DNA of 64,000 nucleotides, taken from assembly GCF_023502235.1 (NCBI RefSeq), contig NZ_JAMFLY010000001.1:682001-746000 (forward strand), given 5' to 3'. Position 1 is the first letter of the stretch, and each line of letters begins with the position of its first letter. The stretch is from Flagellimonas myxillae (GTDB lineage Bacteria > Bacteroidota > Bacteroidia > Flavobacteriales > Flavobacteriaceae). The position numbers and the translations under genes were made by a program. Of the stretch, positions 1-8,370 are shown one piece after another. The notes beneath the pieces were generated by a model. The model saw nothing but the letters and a program-made list of their open reading frames with translations, was not told where the DNA came from and did not search any database.

Positions 1-1
1 C

Positions 2-1213
2 CTTTACAAAGGGACTGTGGCTATGGAAATCGAAGGACAAAAAAAACAAAACTTTGAATTGGCGTTGAAGGTCTTGGATAAAGTACTGCCACCTCCGTCC
101 GAGTGGGCGTTTCATCTGGATCTATGGCAAAACCCCTATGCCATCGCGAGGTATTACAATGTGGAACCATGGTCACCAGAACATTGGGAGTTGGTAAAAC
201 CAGGGATGAAGCGTTTGGCGGATGCCGGACAAAAAGTGATTACGGTGTCTTTGAACAAAAGACCTTGGGGCGGACAGACCTTTGATCAATTTGAAGGGAT
301 GATCGAATGGAAAAAACAGAAGGATGGAACTTGGAACTACGATTTTACCCATTTTGACAATTGGGTGCAGTTTATGATGGACCTTGGGGTGAAAAACCAG
401 ATCAATTGCTATTCCATGGTGCCATGGGGCAATGAGATTTACTATTTCGATGAAAAGGAGAACAAGGAGATCAAAGTAAAAGCTGCTCCGGGAAGTGAGG
501 AATATGAAGCCTTGTGGGTACCTTTCTTAAAGCAATTCAAAACCCACTTAGCAGAAAAGGGATGGTATACCATTACTAGAATGGCGATGGATGAACGCGG
601 ACCTGAAGAAATGAAGGCGATGTTGGGACTACTGGAAGCGCATGCCCCGGAACTTGGGTTTTCACTTGCGGACAATCATAAAAGCTATAAGCTCTATCCG
701 AACCAAATGAAAGATCTGTCCGTGGCTTTTGGGGCTACGGTGGATGCAGAGGATTTGGACCTGAGAAAAGAAAGGGGTTACATAAGTACCCACTACGTAT
801 GTTGTGCGGATAAATTCCCGAATGTATTTACTTTTTCGGACCCTTCCGAAGGTGTTTTTATTGGATGGTACAGCATAGCTGCCGAGTTTGATGGATTCTT
901 GCATTGGTCTTACAACAGTTGGGTAGAAAACCCATTACAGGATTCCCGATTTAGGGCTTGGCCTGCCGGAGATACCTACCTGGTTTATCCCGATAACCGG
1001 ACTTCGATTCGTTTTGAGACTCTAAGGGAAGGAATCCAGGATGCTGAGAAAATTCGGGTTCTCAGGGAAGATTTCACAAAAAGAAACTTGGAAGGTGAGC
1101 TGGACAAGTTGAACAAGATTGTGGAGGCTTTCAATATCACGGAGAAACCGGAAAACTTGGAACAGATGCTAAATGATGCCAAGAAGGAATTGAATGAATT
1201 GGCAAGTAAATAG
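2..1213 (+). CDS. GH123-like (DUF4091) glycoside hydrolase, 3' part
   Basis: C-terminal part of a secreted-type glycoside hydrolase of the DUF4091/GH123-like group; the frame is open to the left edge, so the N-terminus, with any signal peptide and beta-sandwich domain, lies outside the window. An internal GTG at 17 and ATG at 23 are not convincing starts because residues encoded before them continue a domain end. A TIM-barrel-like region carries the adjacent Asp-Glu pair in MAMDERGPEE (590-595); GH123 enzymes use an adjacent Asp-Glu for substrate-assisted hydrolysis of N-acetylgalactosaminides, so a retaining activity on an N-acetyl or similar sugar is plausible but the substrate is not shown. 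The tail after about residue 330 is helical and charged, including a FETLREGIQDAE segment typical of DUF4091. It converges on the TRAP genes and may belong to the same utilisation locus. Confidence 0.75.
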   Translation, partial: LYKGTVAMEIEGQKKQNFELALKVLDKVLPPPSEWAFHLDLWQNPYAIARYYNVEPWSPEHWELVKPGMKRLADAGQKVITVSLNKRPWGGQTFDQFEGMIEWKKQKDGTWNYDFTHFDNWVQFMMDLGVKNQINCYSMVPWGNEIYYFDEKENKEIKVKAAPGSEEYEALWVPFLKQFKTHLAEKGWYTITRMAMDERGPEEMKAMLGLLEAHAPELGFSLADNHKSYKLYPNQMKDLSVAFGATVDAEDLDLRKERGYISTHYVCCADKFPNVFTFSDPSEGVFIGWYSIAAEFDGFLHWSYNSWVENPLQDSRFRAWPAGDTYLVYPDNRTSIRFETLREGIQDAEKIRVLREDFTKRNLEGELDKLNKIVEAFNITEKPENLEQMLNDAKKELNELASK

Positions 1214-1271
1214 TGATTGATAAAAGACGATTTTACACTGAATTATAAAGTAGCCAAAATAAGAGGAAATC

Positions 1272-1304
1272 TTGGATGGGCACTATCCAAAATCTATTTT
1301 CTAT
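1272..1304. terminator. Weak hairpin between convergent genes
   Basis: TTGGAT (1272-1277) and ATCCAA (1285-1290) form a perfect 6-bp stem with a 7-nt loop, followed by a U-rich stretch on the + strand. It lies between the end of the hydrolase and the end of the TRAP permease gene and could stop transcription of the former. The stem is AT-rich, so this is tentative. Confidence 0.35.
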
Positions 1305-1320
1305 AGGAATTGAACTGAGC

Positions 1321-2595
1321 TTAGTCCATAAATAAACGAGGCAGATAAAGCGATAGGTCTGGTAATAGGGTTACCAAAATCAAAATAAAAATGCTTACGA
1401 GCAAGAAGGGAAGTCCTGCCTTACTCACTTTTCCTATGGAAACCTTTCCAATACTGGAAGATACAAATAGGCATACTCCCAAAGGTGGGGTGGTCAGCCC
1501 TATCATGAGGTTTAACAGGGCGATCACCGCAAAATGGATGGGATCAACTTCTACCGCCACTGCCACTTTTAAAAGGATGGGAAATAGGATTAGGAGTGCT
1601 GCTATGGTTTCCATGAACGTGCCCACAAAAATCAGGAGTAAATTGATCAACAGCAGCACCACATATTTGTTTTCTGAAAAATTAATGATCTCGGTGGAAA
1701 TCAATTGCGGTAGTTGTTCGGTGATCAAAATCCAACCAAAAAGATTGGCGAATCCGATCAGGACCATTAACGAGGCGGAAGTTTTCATGGAATCCAGAAC
1801 CACCACCATAACATTTTTGAAATTGAGCTTTTTATAGACCAAGCTTCCCACCAATAGGGCATAAATAACCGCGATGATGGACGCTTCGGTAGGGGTAAAC
1901 ACCCCGCCTATGATTCCAAATAGGATGATGAAGGTCATTAAAAGGGACCAAAACGTATCTATAAATCCTTTAAGGATTTCCTTGGGCTTACTGCGCTCCA
2001 ACTTGGGGTATTTCCTTTTTTTGGCGATGAAATAGGTCAAGACCATCAAACTAAAACCCAATAAAAATCCAGGAAGCGCCCCGGCCAAAAAGAGTTTTCC
2101 AACAGAAAGCCCACTAAGGGTAGCGGCAATGATCATAGGAACGCTTGGTGGTATAATCGGCCCTACAGTGGACGAAGATGCGGTAATGGCACAGGAAAAA
2201 TCGGCATCATATCCCTCTTTTTTCATAGCTGGAATCATAACTGAACCTATACTGGCCGTATCGGAAATTGCCGTTCCAGAAATTCCAGCAAATAGCATGG
2301 ATGCGCCAATGTTCCCCAAGGCAAGTCCACCCCTTACGTGTCCTATAAGGTGATTACAGAAGCTTATGATTTTTTCCGTCAATCCGCCATGATTCATCAA
2401 ATTTCCTGCTATGATAAAGCCTGGTATGCTCAGTAGGACAAAAACATCGATACCGGAGTACATTTTCATGGGCATAATGATCAACGGCACCCCTTTTACA
2501 ATCAAAAAAACCAAACAGGAAAGTCCAAGGCAGAAAGCGATGGGAAACCTCAGCAATAGACATAGAATAAAAACGGTAATCAAAATCCAGATCAT
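1321..2595 (-). CDS. dctM: TRAP transporter large permease (DctM family)
   Basis: The 424-residue protein is the large membrane subunit of a tripartite ATP-independent periplasmic transporter, which couples Na+ entry to uptake of a carboxylate-bearing solute. Nearly the whole sequence is hydrophobic with about 12 segments. Family hallmarks are the N-terminal segment with PGFIIAGNLMNHGG, the GTAISDTASIGSVMIPAM region and the ITASSSTVGPIIPPSVP motif around residues 137-153, with an equivalent LTTPPLGVCLFV repeat in the C-terminal half, as expected for the DctM pseudo-duplicated elevator fold. It is the last gene of a dctP-dctQ-dctM operon, 6 bp after dctQ. Substrate is not evident; the neighbouring hydrolase and oxidoreductase suggest a uronate or other sugar acid (inference). 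Confidence 0.93.
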   Translation of the reverse strand: MIWILITVFILCLLLRFPIAFCLGLSCLVFLIVKGVPLIIMPMKMYSGIDVFVLLSIPGFIIAGNLMNHGGLTEKIISFCNHLIGHVRGGLALGNIGASMLFAGISGTAISDTASIGSVMIPAMKKEGYDADFSCAITASSSTVGPIIPPSVPMIIAATLSGLSVGKLFLAGALPGFLLGFSLMVLTYFIAKKRKYPKLERSKPKEILKGFIDTFWSLLMTFIILFGIIGGVFTPTEASIIAVIYALLVGSLVYKKLNFKNVMVVVLDSMKTSASLMVLIGFANLFGWILITEQLPQLISTEIINFSENKYVVLLLINLLLIFVGTFMETIAALLILFPILLKVAVAVEVDPIHFAVIALLNLMIGLTTPPLGVCLFVSSSIGKVSIGKVSKAGLPFLLVSIFILILVTLLPDLSLYLPRLFMD

Positions 2596-2601
2596 ATCGA
2601 C

Positions 2602-3066
2602 TTATCTATTTTTAAAAAGTGAAAGCAACTTAACTACGGCATAGTAAGAGATTCCCAATCCCATAATGGTAACTCCCACAAATGCTATGGCCATGGGGAA
2701 TCGCAAACTTGGGGATTTCTCGACCCATCCGTCCGAAACAAATTGAAAGCTGTGATACATAAAAATGACAAATAGCACCAGAATCAGTAGGTAAATTACC
2801 TTCATGATCATCAATTGCAATTTTTGGGGAAGTTTTTCATGCAAGAAGTCGAAATGCACATAATAGTTGCCCCTCATGGCCAATCCCGATGCGAAGCCAA
2901 CTGCAAAAATAAAGAACAGGCGGGCCGCTTCTTCGGTCCATGAAGGTGCTTGTTCCATAAAAAAGCGGGCATAGATCTGAATTAGGGTGGAGGCCACAAA
3001 ACCGAAGGTACTGAACAGGGTGCCCAGCTTCAACAATTTTCCAATCCTACGATGTACTGCTTTCAT
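2602..3066 (-). CDS. dctQ: TRAP transporter small permease (DctQ family)
   Basis: The 154-residue protein has four predicted membrane segments (about residues 15-35, 45-65, 85-110 and 125-148) and the conserved WTEEAARLFFIFAVGF motif after the first helix, typical of DctQ. It is the small membrane partner that scaffolds DctM. The ATG overlaps the stop of the upstream binding-protein gene (ATGA), indicating translational coupling, and the downstream dctM begins 6 bp later. Length matches the family. Confidence 0.92.
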   Translation of the reverse strand: MKAVHRRIGKLLKLGTLFSTFGFVASTLIQIYARFFMEQAPSWTEEAARLFFIFAVGFASGLAMRGNYYVHFDFLHEKLPQKLQLMIMKVIYLLILVLFVIFMYHSFQFVSDGWVEKSPSLRFPMAIAFVGVTIMGLGISYYAVVKLLSLFKNR

Positions 3067-4046
3067 TCTTTTAAATCGTTTCTAATTTTGGTATAAATTT
3101 CCTGCATTTCTGGAGAAAGGGTATCGTAAATGGCATCCCCACATTTGTCCATAAAGGCTTGCTTGTCCACTTCTACAAAGGTCATTCCCAATGCCTCAAG
3201 TTCTTGTCGTGCACTTTCTTCATACTCCCGGAAGAGCTTTCGCTCGTAAACTTGCATATCTGCTGCGGCCTGAAGAAATACCTCCTTAAGATCATTGGGG
3301 AATTTTTGGAACTGCTTTTCCCCAATAAGCGGGTAGACCCAACTGACCACGTGCCCCGTAAGGTTCACATAATCCTGTACCTCATAAAATCCAGAGACCT
3401 TTATTTGCGCCAAGGGATTTTCCTGCGCTTCTATGGTTCCCTGTTGCAAAGAGGTAAACACTTCGGAAAATGCCATCGGGGTGGCCTTGGCCCCCAAAGC
3501 TTCCCAGGCTTTGACAAAAGCCGGTACATTGGGTACCCTAATAATTAGCCCGTTTAAATCATCAGGATGTTTAATAGGTCTGTTGGAGGTAAGGTACCGG
3601 GTTCCCATTTGGAAGTACCCCACCGGACGTAGTCCGGCCTTGGATATCATTTCTTGGGAGATACGTTCCCCCAAGGGACCATTGACCAATTTGTCGACAT
3701 TATTTGGGTTCTGGATAAGGAAGGGCATTTCACAGAAAACCATTACCTCCACCCAACTGCTCAGTAAGGAACTGGTTACCGTCATATCAATAACTCCGGC
3801 CTGAATCATACGGATTGCCTCTACCTCTTTTGCCAACTGTTCCGAATGGTAGTTTTGAAGCACGATCCTTCCGTTGGAACGCTCCTCCAGGATTTCCCCA
3901 AAGTATAGAAATGCCTTGTACCAAGTATGGTCTTCTCCTACCAAATGACTGGCACGTAATACAAATTCAGGTTCATTTTTTGGCGTACATCCAACCAACA
4001 GGAGAACAAGCGCTAGACCAAAGAAGGTACAAAGGCTCTTTTTCAT
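3063..4046 (-). CDS. dctP: TRAP transporter solute-binding lipoprotein (DctP family)
   Basis: The 327-residue protein binds the solute and delivers it to the DctQM permease. Residues 1-20 form a lipoprotein signal (LALVLLLVGC), so the protein should be membrane-anchored rather than freely periplasmic. The mature part has the DctP fold, with the conserved GLIIRVPNVP segment whose Arg in SiaP/DctP relatives salt-bridges the substrate carboxylate, then AFSEVFTSLQQGTIEAQENP, the usual hinge and dimer region. First gene of the dctPQM operon, read away from the Gfo/Idh/MocA gene; the 234-bp gap between them must carry both promoters. The anchor resembles other Bacteroidota TRAP binding proteins, but the ligand cannot be read from sequence. 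Confidence 0.92.
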   Translation of the reverse strand: MKKSLCTFFGLALVLLLVGCTPKNEPEFVLRASHLVGEDHTWYKAFLYFGEILEERSNGRIVLQNYHSEQLAKEVEAIRMIQAGVIDMTVTSSLLSSWVEVMVFCEMPFLIQNPNNVDKLVNGPLGERISQEMISKAGLRPVGYFQMGTRYLTSNRPIKHPDDLNGLIIRVPNVPAFVKAWEALGAKATPMAFSEVFTSLQQGTIEAQENPLAQIKVSGFYEVQDYVNLTGHVVSWVYPLIGEKQFQKFPNDLKEVFLQAAADMQVYERKLFREYEESARQELEALGMTFVEVDKQAFMDKCGDAIYDTLSPEMQEIYTKIRNDLKE

Positions 4047-4280
4047 AAAAGGAAAGGTTGTTTATTCGGTTGGATTCCAAATTACAAAAAACAACGGGCT
4101 ATTTTCCCATGCTGGACATTTATAAAAGTTGTTCTTCAAGATGTTCGGGATTTAACAACGCCTTGGCCATATGTTTCAATTTTAAACAAAGTGTTGAGCC
4201 AGCGGCAATTTTGAGGGATTACCAACTAAATATCAGGTTATTTCCCAAATATTGAGTAGCTTCAGAACAAACTAAATATC

Positions 4281-5588
4281 ATGGCCAAAACATCACAGAA
4301 GAGCAACGAAACCAATAGGAGAAAATTTATAAAACAAACAGGTTTGGCCGTTGGGGCATTTAGCTTGATACCCCGGCACGTTTTGGGGAAAGGATTCGTG
4401 GCCCCAAGTGACAAGATTAATATTGGGGTAATTGGCCTGGGCAAGCAATCGCATGGTTTGGCCAAGGCTTTTATCAGAAATGAGAATTGCCAGGTGGTTG
4501 CGGGCTGTGACGTTTGGACAACCAAAAACGAGTGGTTTAAACAAATGGTGCAATCGGAATACGCTACCACCAAGGGAAGTAACTCCTATAAAGGAACCCG
4601 AACCTATTTGGATTACAAGGAGTTATTGGAGCGTAGCGACATTGATGCTGTGGTCGTGGTTTCTCCAGACCATTGGCATGCTGCACAGTCCATAGATGCG
4701 ATGAAATCTGGAAAGGATGTGTATTGTGAAAAACCGTTGGCACATAATATAAAGGAAGGTCGGGCCATGGCCAAGACCGCCCAAAAAACAGGTAAGATAT
4801 TGCAAACCGGAAGTATGCAGCGGTCGGGCAAGAATTTCCTAAAGGCCTGCGAGCTGGTTCGGAACGGATATTTGGGAGAGATCAAACAGGTTTTGGTCAA
4901 TGTTGGCGATCCGGCTATTACGTATAATATGCAAGAAGAACCCATGCCTGCTGAGGTAAACTGGAACCAATGGTGCGGACCAGCGCCCTTACTGGCTTAT
5001 AACCACAGATTAGCACCTTCTAGGAACAACGTGGACTTCTGGCCAGATTGGAGGCTCTTTAAGGAAGTAGGAGGAGGGATACTGTCCGATTGGGGTGCCC
5101 ATATGTTCGATATTGCACAATGGGCCTTGGGTATGGACAAGACCGGCCCTGTTAGATTGGTTCCTCCATCTGATGCTTCTGCAGTTCGTGGTATGAAATT
5201 CTACTATGACAATGGCATTGAAATGATACATAAAGACTTTGGTAGGGGATGGGGTGTTCGATTTATTGGGACTGAAGGAATAATGGATATAAGCCGCAGC
5301 TATTTTGAAACGGATCCAGAAAATTTGACCACGGCGGCGTTGAAGCCTACCGATGTGAGGCTTTACGATACCAATGGGGACCATTACCAAGATTGGCTAT
5401 CGGCCATTAAAACCAGAAAACAGCCTATCTGCGATGTGGAAACGGGCCATAGATCTGCCTCTGTCTGCCATTTGGCCAATATCGGTTACCAGTTGAACAG
5501 ACCTTTGGAATGGAACCCAGTAAAGGAAAAATTCAAAGGGGATTCCGAAGCAAATAAGCTAAGGGGCAGAAAAGCACGAAAATTTTAA
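4281..5588 (+). CDS. Tat-exported Gfo/Idh/MocA family oxidoreductase
   Basis: The 435-residue NAD(P)-dependent oxidoreductase carries a twin-arginine signal: NRRKFIKQTG at residues 12-21 followed by a hydrophobic stretch ending near VLGKG. The Rossmann fold begins INIGVIGLGKQSHG (dinucleotide motif near residues 49-54), and the catalytic EKP of the family is at residues 150-152 (YCEKPLAHN). The C-terminal domain has GGGILSDWGAHMFDIAQW, the usual substrate/catalytic His region. Tat export implies folding with bound cofactor before export, as in other periplasmic Gfo/Idh/MocA proteins of Bacteroidota polysaccharide loci. It is divergent from the TRAP operon, which suggests joint use in sugar or sugar-acid metabolism. 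Exact substrate unknown. Confidence 0.9.
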   Translation: MAKTSQKSNETNRRKFIKQTGLAVGAFSLIPRHVLGKGFVAPSDKINIGVIGLGKQSHGLAKAFIRNENCQVVAGCDVWTTKNEWFKQMVQSEYATTKGSNSYKGTRTYLDYKELLERSDIDAVVVVSPDHWHAAQSIDAMKSGKDVYCEKPLAHNIKEGRAMAKTAQKTGKILQTGSMQRSGKNFLKACELVRNGYLGEIKQVLVNVGDPAITYNMQEEPMPAEVNWNQWCGPAPLLAYNHRLAPSRNNVDFWPDWRLFKEVGGGILSDWGAHMFDIAQWALGMDKTGPVRLVPPSDASAVRGMKFYYDNGIEMIHKDFGRGWGVRFIGTEGIMDISRSYFETDPENLTTAALKPTDVRLYDTNGDHYQDWLSAIKTRKQPICDVETGHRSASVCHLANIGYQLNRPLEWNPVKEKFKGDSEANKLRGRKARKF

Positions 5589-5606
5589 CGGATTGGTAAA
5601 ACAAAC

Positions 5607-6086
5607 CTAACGGTTACTCTGTACTTTCATGGTAGGTTTATGGTGAATGGGGAAATTGCAGGAGTTGGCAATAAAACACATTTCATTCGCTTTTTTATGG
5701 ATTTGTTCGAGTAGTTCTTGGTCAACGGGTTCAGCAACGGTGATTTCCGGATGCAAGGTAACCTCCTTGAACTTTCCACTGCCATCCTTGGCTTCCAGCA
5801 TGGTGCCTGTGGCTCGGTCGTGGTAACCCATTACCACAATTTTATGGGTGCTGCACAAATGTAAAAACCACAACATGTGGCATGAGGCAATGGAAGAAAC
5901 AAAAACATCTTCCGGATTGTACCTTGTCTTATCTCCCCTAAAACTTGGGTCGGATGAACCTTGGATATTATGGCTTTTACCCATGCCCAATACTTCAAAA
6001 TCCCGACTATAGGAGCGGTAATCTTTGGTGCCCACCCCGAGGCTTCCGGTCCACTTAAGGTCAATTTGGTAATTGTGTTCCTTCAT
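5607..6086 (-). CDS. OsmC family protein
   Basis: The 159-residue protein belongs to the OsmC/Ohr fold, usually thiol peroxidases acting on organic hydroperoxides. Visible features are the N-terminal strand region with WTGSLGVGTKDYRSYSRDF, PEDVFVSSIASCHMLWFL with one conserved Cys in the central helix, and the C-terminal ANEMCFIANSCNFPI segment with two more Cys. The latter places it with the YhfA-like side of the family more than classic OsmC. It converges on the oxidoreductase gene with 18 bp between stops. A second, different OsmC protein is encoded at 31909-32460. Confidence 0.85.
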   Translation of the reverse strand: MKEHNYQIDLKWTGSLGVGTKDYRSYSRDFEVLGMGKSHNIQGSSDPSFRGDKTRYNPEDVFVSSIASCHMLWFLHLCSTHKIVVMGYHDRATGTMLEAKDGSGKFKEVTLHPEITVAEPVDQELLEQIHKKANEMCFIANSCNFPIHHKPTMKVQSNR

Positions 6087-6335
6087 TAAGGTTGTCTATT
6101 TATGGGATGGAACGCCACAATAATAAAGAAAAAGGCGCCCTCTAATTCATCTCTGCTTTTAATGATTTTCCAATTTTTGGGTTAAGCCAATCAAATTGGA
6201 CGACAATTTTAAAATTTTCACCTAAAGATACTACGATCATTTTTGCAACCATTGATCCAGAAGCATCATTCGTCAATGCAAAAGGGCCATTGATCCATTG
6301 GGGGCACATTTTGATTGACGGGCACACTATGTTTG

Positions 6336-6585
6336 TGGAAGAAATAATGAACGATCATTGAAATCAAGAAACAAACCTCGACAGGCCAGATACAAAGTAT
6401 TCTGAGAACACTTTTAAGCGTTCCTTACCTAAATCTGGTACCTGAGAGGTTTCCGTTGTGCTAAGGGGTTTTGAGGTTGAGCCCCTTGGCCGGCGGTTTT
6501 TGATAACATTATAACATATCTTCATTCACTTAACCTGCATGTTTGGACAAAGAGTCGAGACCCGGACTCTTTTCCTTTTTTGTCT
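6336..6585 (+). ncRNA. Candidate small RNA ending at an orphan terminator
   Basis: A perfect Bacteroidota -7 box, TATGTTTG (6328-6335), is followed about 215 bp later by a terminator-like hairpin on the same strand with no open reading frame between them. The segment contains another hairpin (6463-6487). No Rfam family is recognised: it does not look like tmRNA, SRP RNA or RNase P. The -33 element is not clear. The transcript is inferred from signals alone. Confidence 0.3.
6549..6585 (+). terminator. Rho-independent terminator-like hairpin
   Basis: AAAGAGTC (6549-6556) pairs perfectly with GACTCTTT (6565-6572) across an 8-nt loop, and the + strand continues TTCCTTTTTTG. No + strand coding gene precedes it, so it either ends a noncoding transcript or acts in the trxB upstream region. 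Confidence 0.55.
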
Positions 6586-6677
6586 TATCCCCCCTGTTGG
6601 ATTACCATCCATCTATAATTGTGTAAAACTACTTGCAATTCGAGTATGCCCCCGTGTAAGTTTCTGCTCAAAAAACC

Positions 6678-6685
6678 TACTTTTG
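6678..6685 (+). promoter_or_regulatory. -7 promoter box of trxB
   Basis: TACTTTTG fits the Bacteroidota -7 consensus TAnnTTTG exactly and lies 28 bp before the trxB ATG, placing the transcript start near 6692. No good -33 TTG was found at normal spacing. Confidence 0.55.
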
Positions 6686-6713
6686 TAAAACGAATTTTAG
6701 TAGAAACTTTGTT

Positions 6714-7682
6714 ATGTCAGAACAGATTGAAAGAATAAAGACGCTTATTATTGGTTCCGGGCCGGCAGGATATACTGCTGCCATTTATGCCTCTAGGGCA
6801 GATTTGAAACCTGTACTTTATACAGGAATGGAACCTGGGGGACAATTGACCACTACAACCGAGGTGGACAACTTTCCAGGATATCCGGAAGGGGTAGATG
6901 GCCCAACAATGATGGTGCAGTTACAGCAACAGGCCGAGCGTTTTGGAACTGAGGTGAGAATTGGGATGGTTACTGAAGTGGAATTTAGCGACGAACCAGG
7001 AGGCATTCATAAAATTACGGTGGATGATAGCAAGCAAATTGAAGCAGAATCCGTGATTATTTCCACAGGCGCTACCGCCAAATACCTTGGATTGCCGAGT
7101 GAACAGCGTTTGCGTGGCGGAGGAGTATCTGCCTGTGCGGTCTGTGATGGGTTCTTTTATAAAGGGCAGGAAGTTGCCATTGTAGGTGCTGGGGATACTG
7201 CCGCAGAAGAGGCTTCCTATTTGGCCAACATCTGTGAAAAGGTAACCATGTTGGTACGTAAAGATTATATGCGGGCTTCCAAAGCCATGCAACATCGGGT
7301 GAACAGCCTGGAAAATATCGAGATAAAATATAACACCGAAGTTGATGAGGTTTTGGGTGATCAGGTGGTTGAAGGACTCCGCATGGTGAACAACCAAACA
7401 GGAGAAAAAGAGGAAATCGCCATAACAGGACTTTTCATAGCGATAGGACATAAACCCAATACTGACATTTTTAAGGGGCAGTTGGACATGGACGATACGG
7501 GATATATCATTACCGAAGGGAAATCCACCAAGACCAACAAGCCAGGTGTCTTTGCCAGTGGGGATGTGCAGGATAAAGAATACAGACAGGCTGTTACCGC
7601 TGCGGGAACCGGCTGTATGGCGGCTCTGGATGCAGAACGCTATTTGGCCTCTGTGGAGAGCAAGGAAACTGTGGCTTCATAA
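6714..7682 (+). CDS. trxB: Thioredoxin reductase
   Basis: NADPH-dependent flavoenzyme that reduces thioredoxin, cytoplasmic. The 322-residue length is standard. FAD-binding GSGPAGYTAAIYASRA lies near the N-terminus, the redox-active pair is C141/C144 in SACAVCDGFF, the NADPH Rossmann motif is GAGDTAAEEASYL, and the C-terminal FAD motif is GVFASGDVQDKEYRQAVTAAGTGC. The gene is monocistronic: its own -7 box upstream and a strong terminator downstream. Confidence 0.98.
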   Translation: MSEQIERIKTLIIGSGPAGYTAAIYASRADLKPVLYTGMEPGGQLTTTTEVDNFPGYPEGVDGPTMMVQLQQQAERFGTEVRIGMVTEVEFSDEPGGIHKITVDDSKQIEAESVIISTGATAKYLGLPSEQRLRGGGVSACAVCDGFFYKGQEVAIVGAGDTAAEEASYLANICEKVTMLVRKDYMRASKAMQHRVNSLENIEIKYNTEVDEVLGDQVVEGLRMVNNQTGEKEEIAITGLFIAIGHKPNTDIFKGQLDMDDTGYIITEGKSTKTNKPGVFASGDVQDKEYRQAVTAAGTGCMAALDAERYLASVESKETVAS

Positions 7683-7702
7683 GTTGGAAGAATTACAATA
7701 AC

Positions 7703-7737
7703 AAAAAGGGGCAACGCAAAGCGTTGCCCCTTTTTTT
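7703..7737 (+). terminator. Strong terminator after trxB
   Basis: GGGGCAACGC and GCGTTGCCCC form a perfect GC-rich stem around an AAA loop, preceded by five A and followed by seven T. The symmetrical A/T flanks mean it can serve both trxB (+) and the convergent minus-strand gene at 7755-8204. Confidence 0.93.
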
Positions 7738-7754
7738 GTGGAATGCTAATTCAA

Positions 7755-8204
7755 TTAATCTATGCGTTTGTAATTTTCGGAGAAGGTTCTGTGACCCTCC
7801 TCGTCAAAACTTATTTGACTATAAGTGTCATCGGTCATTTTCAATTCAAACCTAAAAACCCGAAGTGTGTCTAGTGCTGACATCATGGGAGCAGAACCAT
7901 ATTCCAATGTCTCTATCAGGGAATCCGCGGTGATTTTGTAGGTACCATACCCAAACCACTCTCGCGGATCTTGAGGTGAATGCCGGGTCCACATTATTTT
8001 GCCGTTATAGTACATTTTAACTTGGCGGTATCCCTCCGCAGTTGGAACTGTATCTGATATGTTGATGCCATCATCATAATTGTAAAAACTCTGAAGCTCC
8101 CAGGTTCCTTCAATGGAATGCATGGCGGCAGGCTTGGGAGAAGCTATTTCCGTCGCCGACATCAGAAAGAACATTAACAAGGCCAATCCGAATAATTTTT
8201 TCAT
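7755..8204 (-). CDS. Small secreted lipocalin-like protein, function unknown
   Basis: The 149-residue protein has a signal peptide (about residues 1-22, ending near ATEIASP) and a mature part rich in beta strands, with SIEGTWELQSFYNY near the start and FSENYKRID at the end. The G-T-W-x-L opening and alternating strands resemble small lipocalin-like or DUF4488-type periplasmic proteins of Bacteroidota. No catalytic motif is seen. It stands alone, convergent with trxB, sharing its terminator. Confidence 0.7.
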   Translation of the reverse strand: MKKLFGLALLMFFLMSATEIASPKPAAMHSIEGTWELQSFYNYDDGINISDTVPTAEGYRQVKMYYNGKIMWTRHSPQDPREWFGYGTYKITADSLIETLEYGSAPMMSALDTLRVFRFELKMTDDTYSQISFDEEGHRTFSENYKRID

Positions 8205-8370
8205 GGAAGTGTGTTTAGTGTTAGAATTCCGTTTTCACATATAAGGTATGATTTTTTTAACAAATAATCAATAAATACCCTTCAGAATTGACAATATGAA
8301 AACGAGGCTTCTTAAAACCTTGAAAGAAACTTAATCAGGCTTTTACTTGGGTGTTGGACGAAGTCAATAA

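Larger units (their letters stand above)
6087..6713. other. 627-bp intergenic region upstream of trxB
   Basis: No convincing gene is seen. It holds a TATGTTTG box (6328-6335), an 11-bp repeat CCATTGATCCA-like pair near 6249 and 6287 (imperfect at the ends), a hairpin with arms AAGGGG/CCCCTT (6463-6487), a terminator-like hairpin at 6549-6585 and the trxB -7 box at 6678-6685. A 61-codon minus-strand frame at 6142-6327 starts with GTG, matches nothing I know and is not called as a gene. Confidence 0.6.

Noticed and set aside
6142-6327. Minus-strand 61-codon frame in the trxB upstream gap
   Set aside because: GTG start, no recognisable family, frame closed shortly upstream, and it overlaps promoter and hairpin signals.
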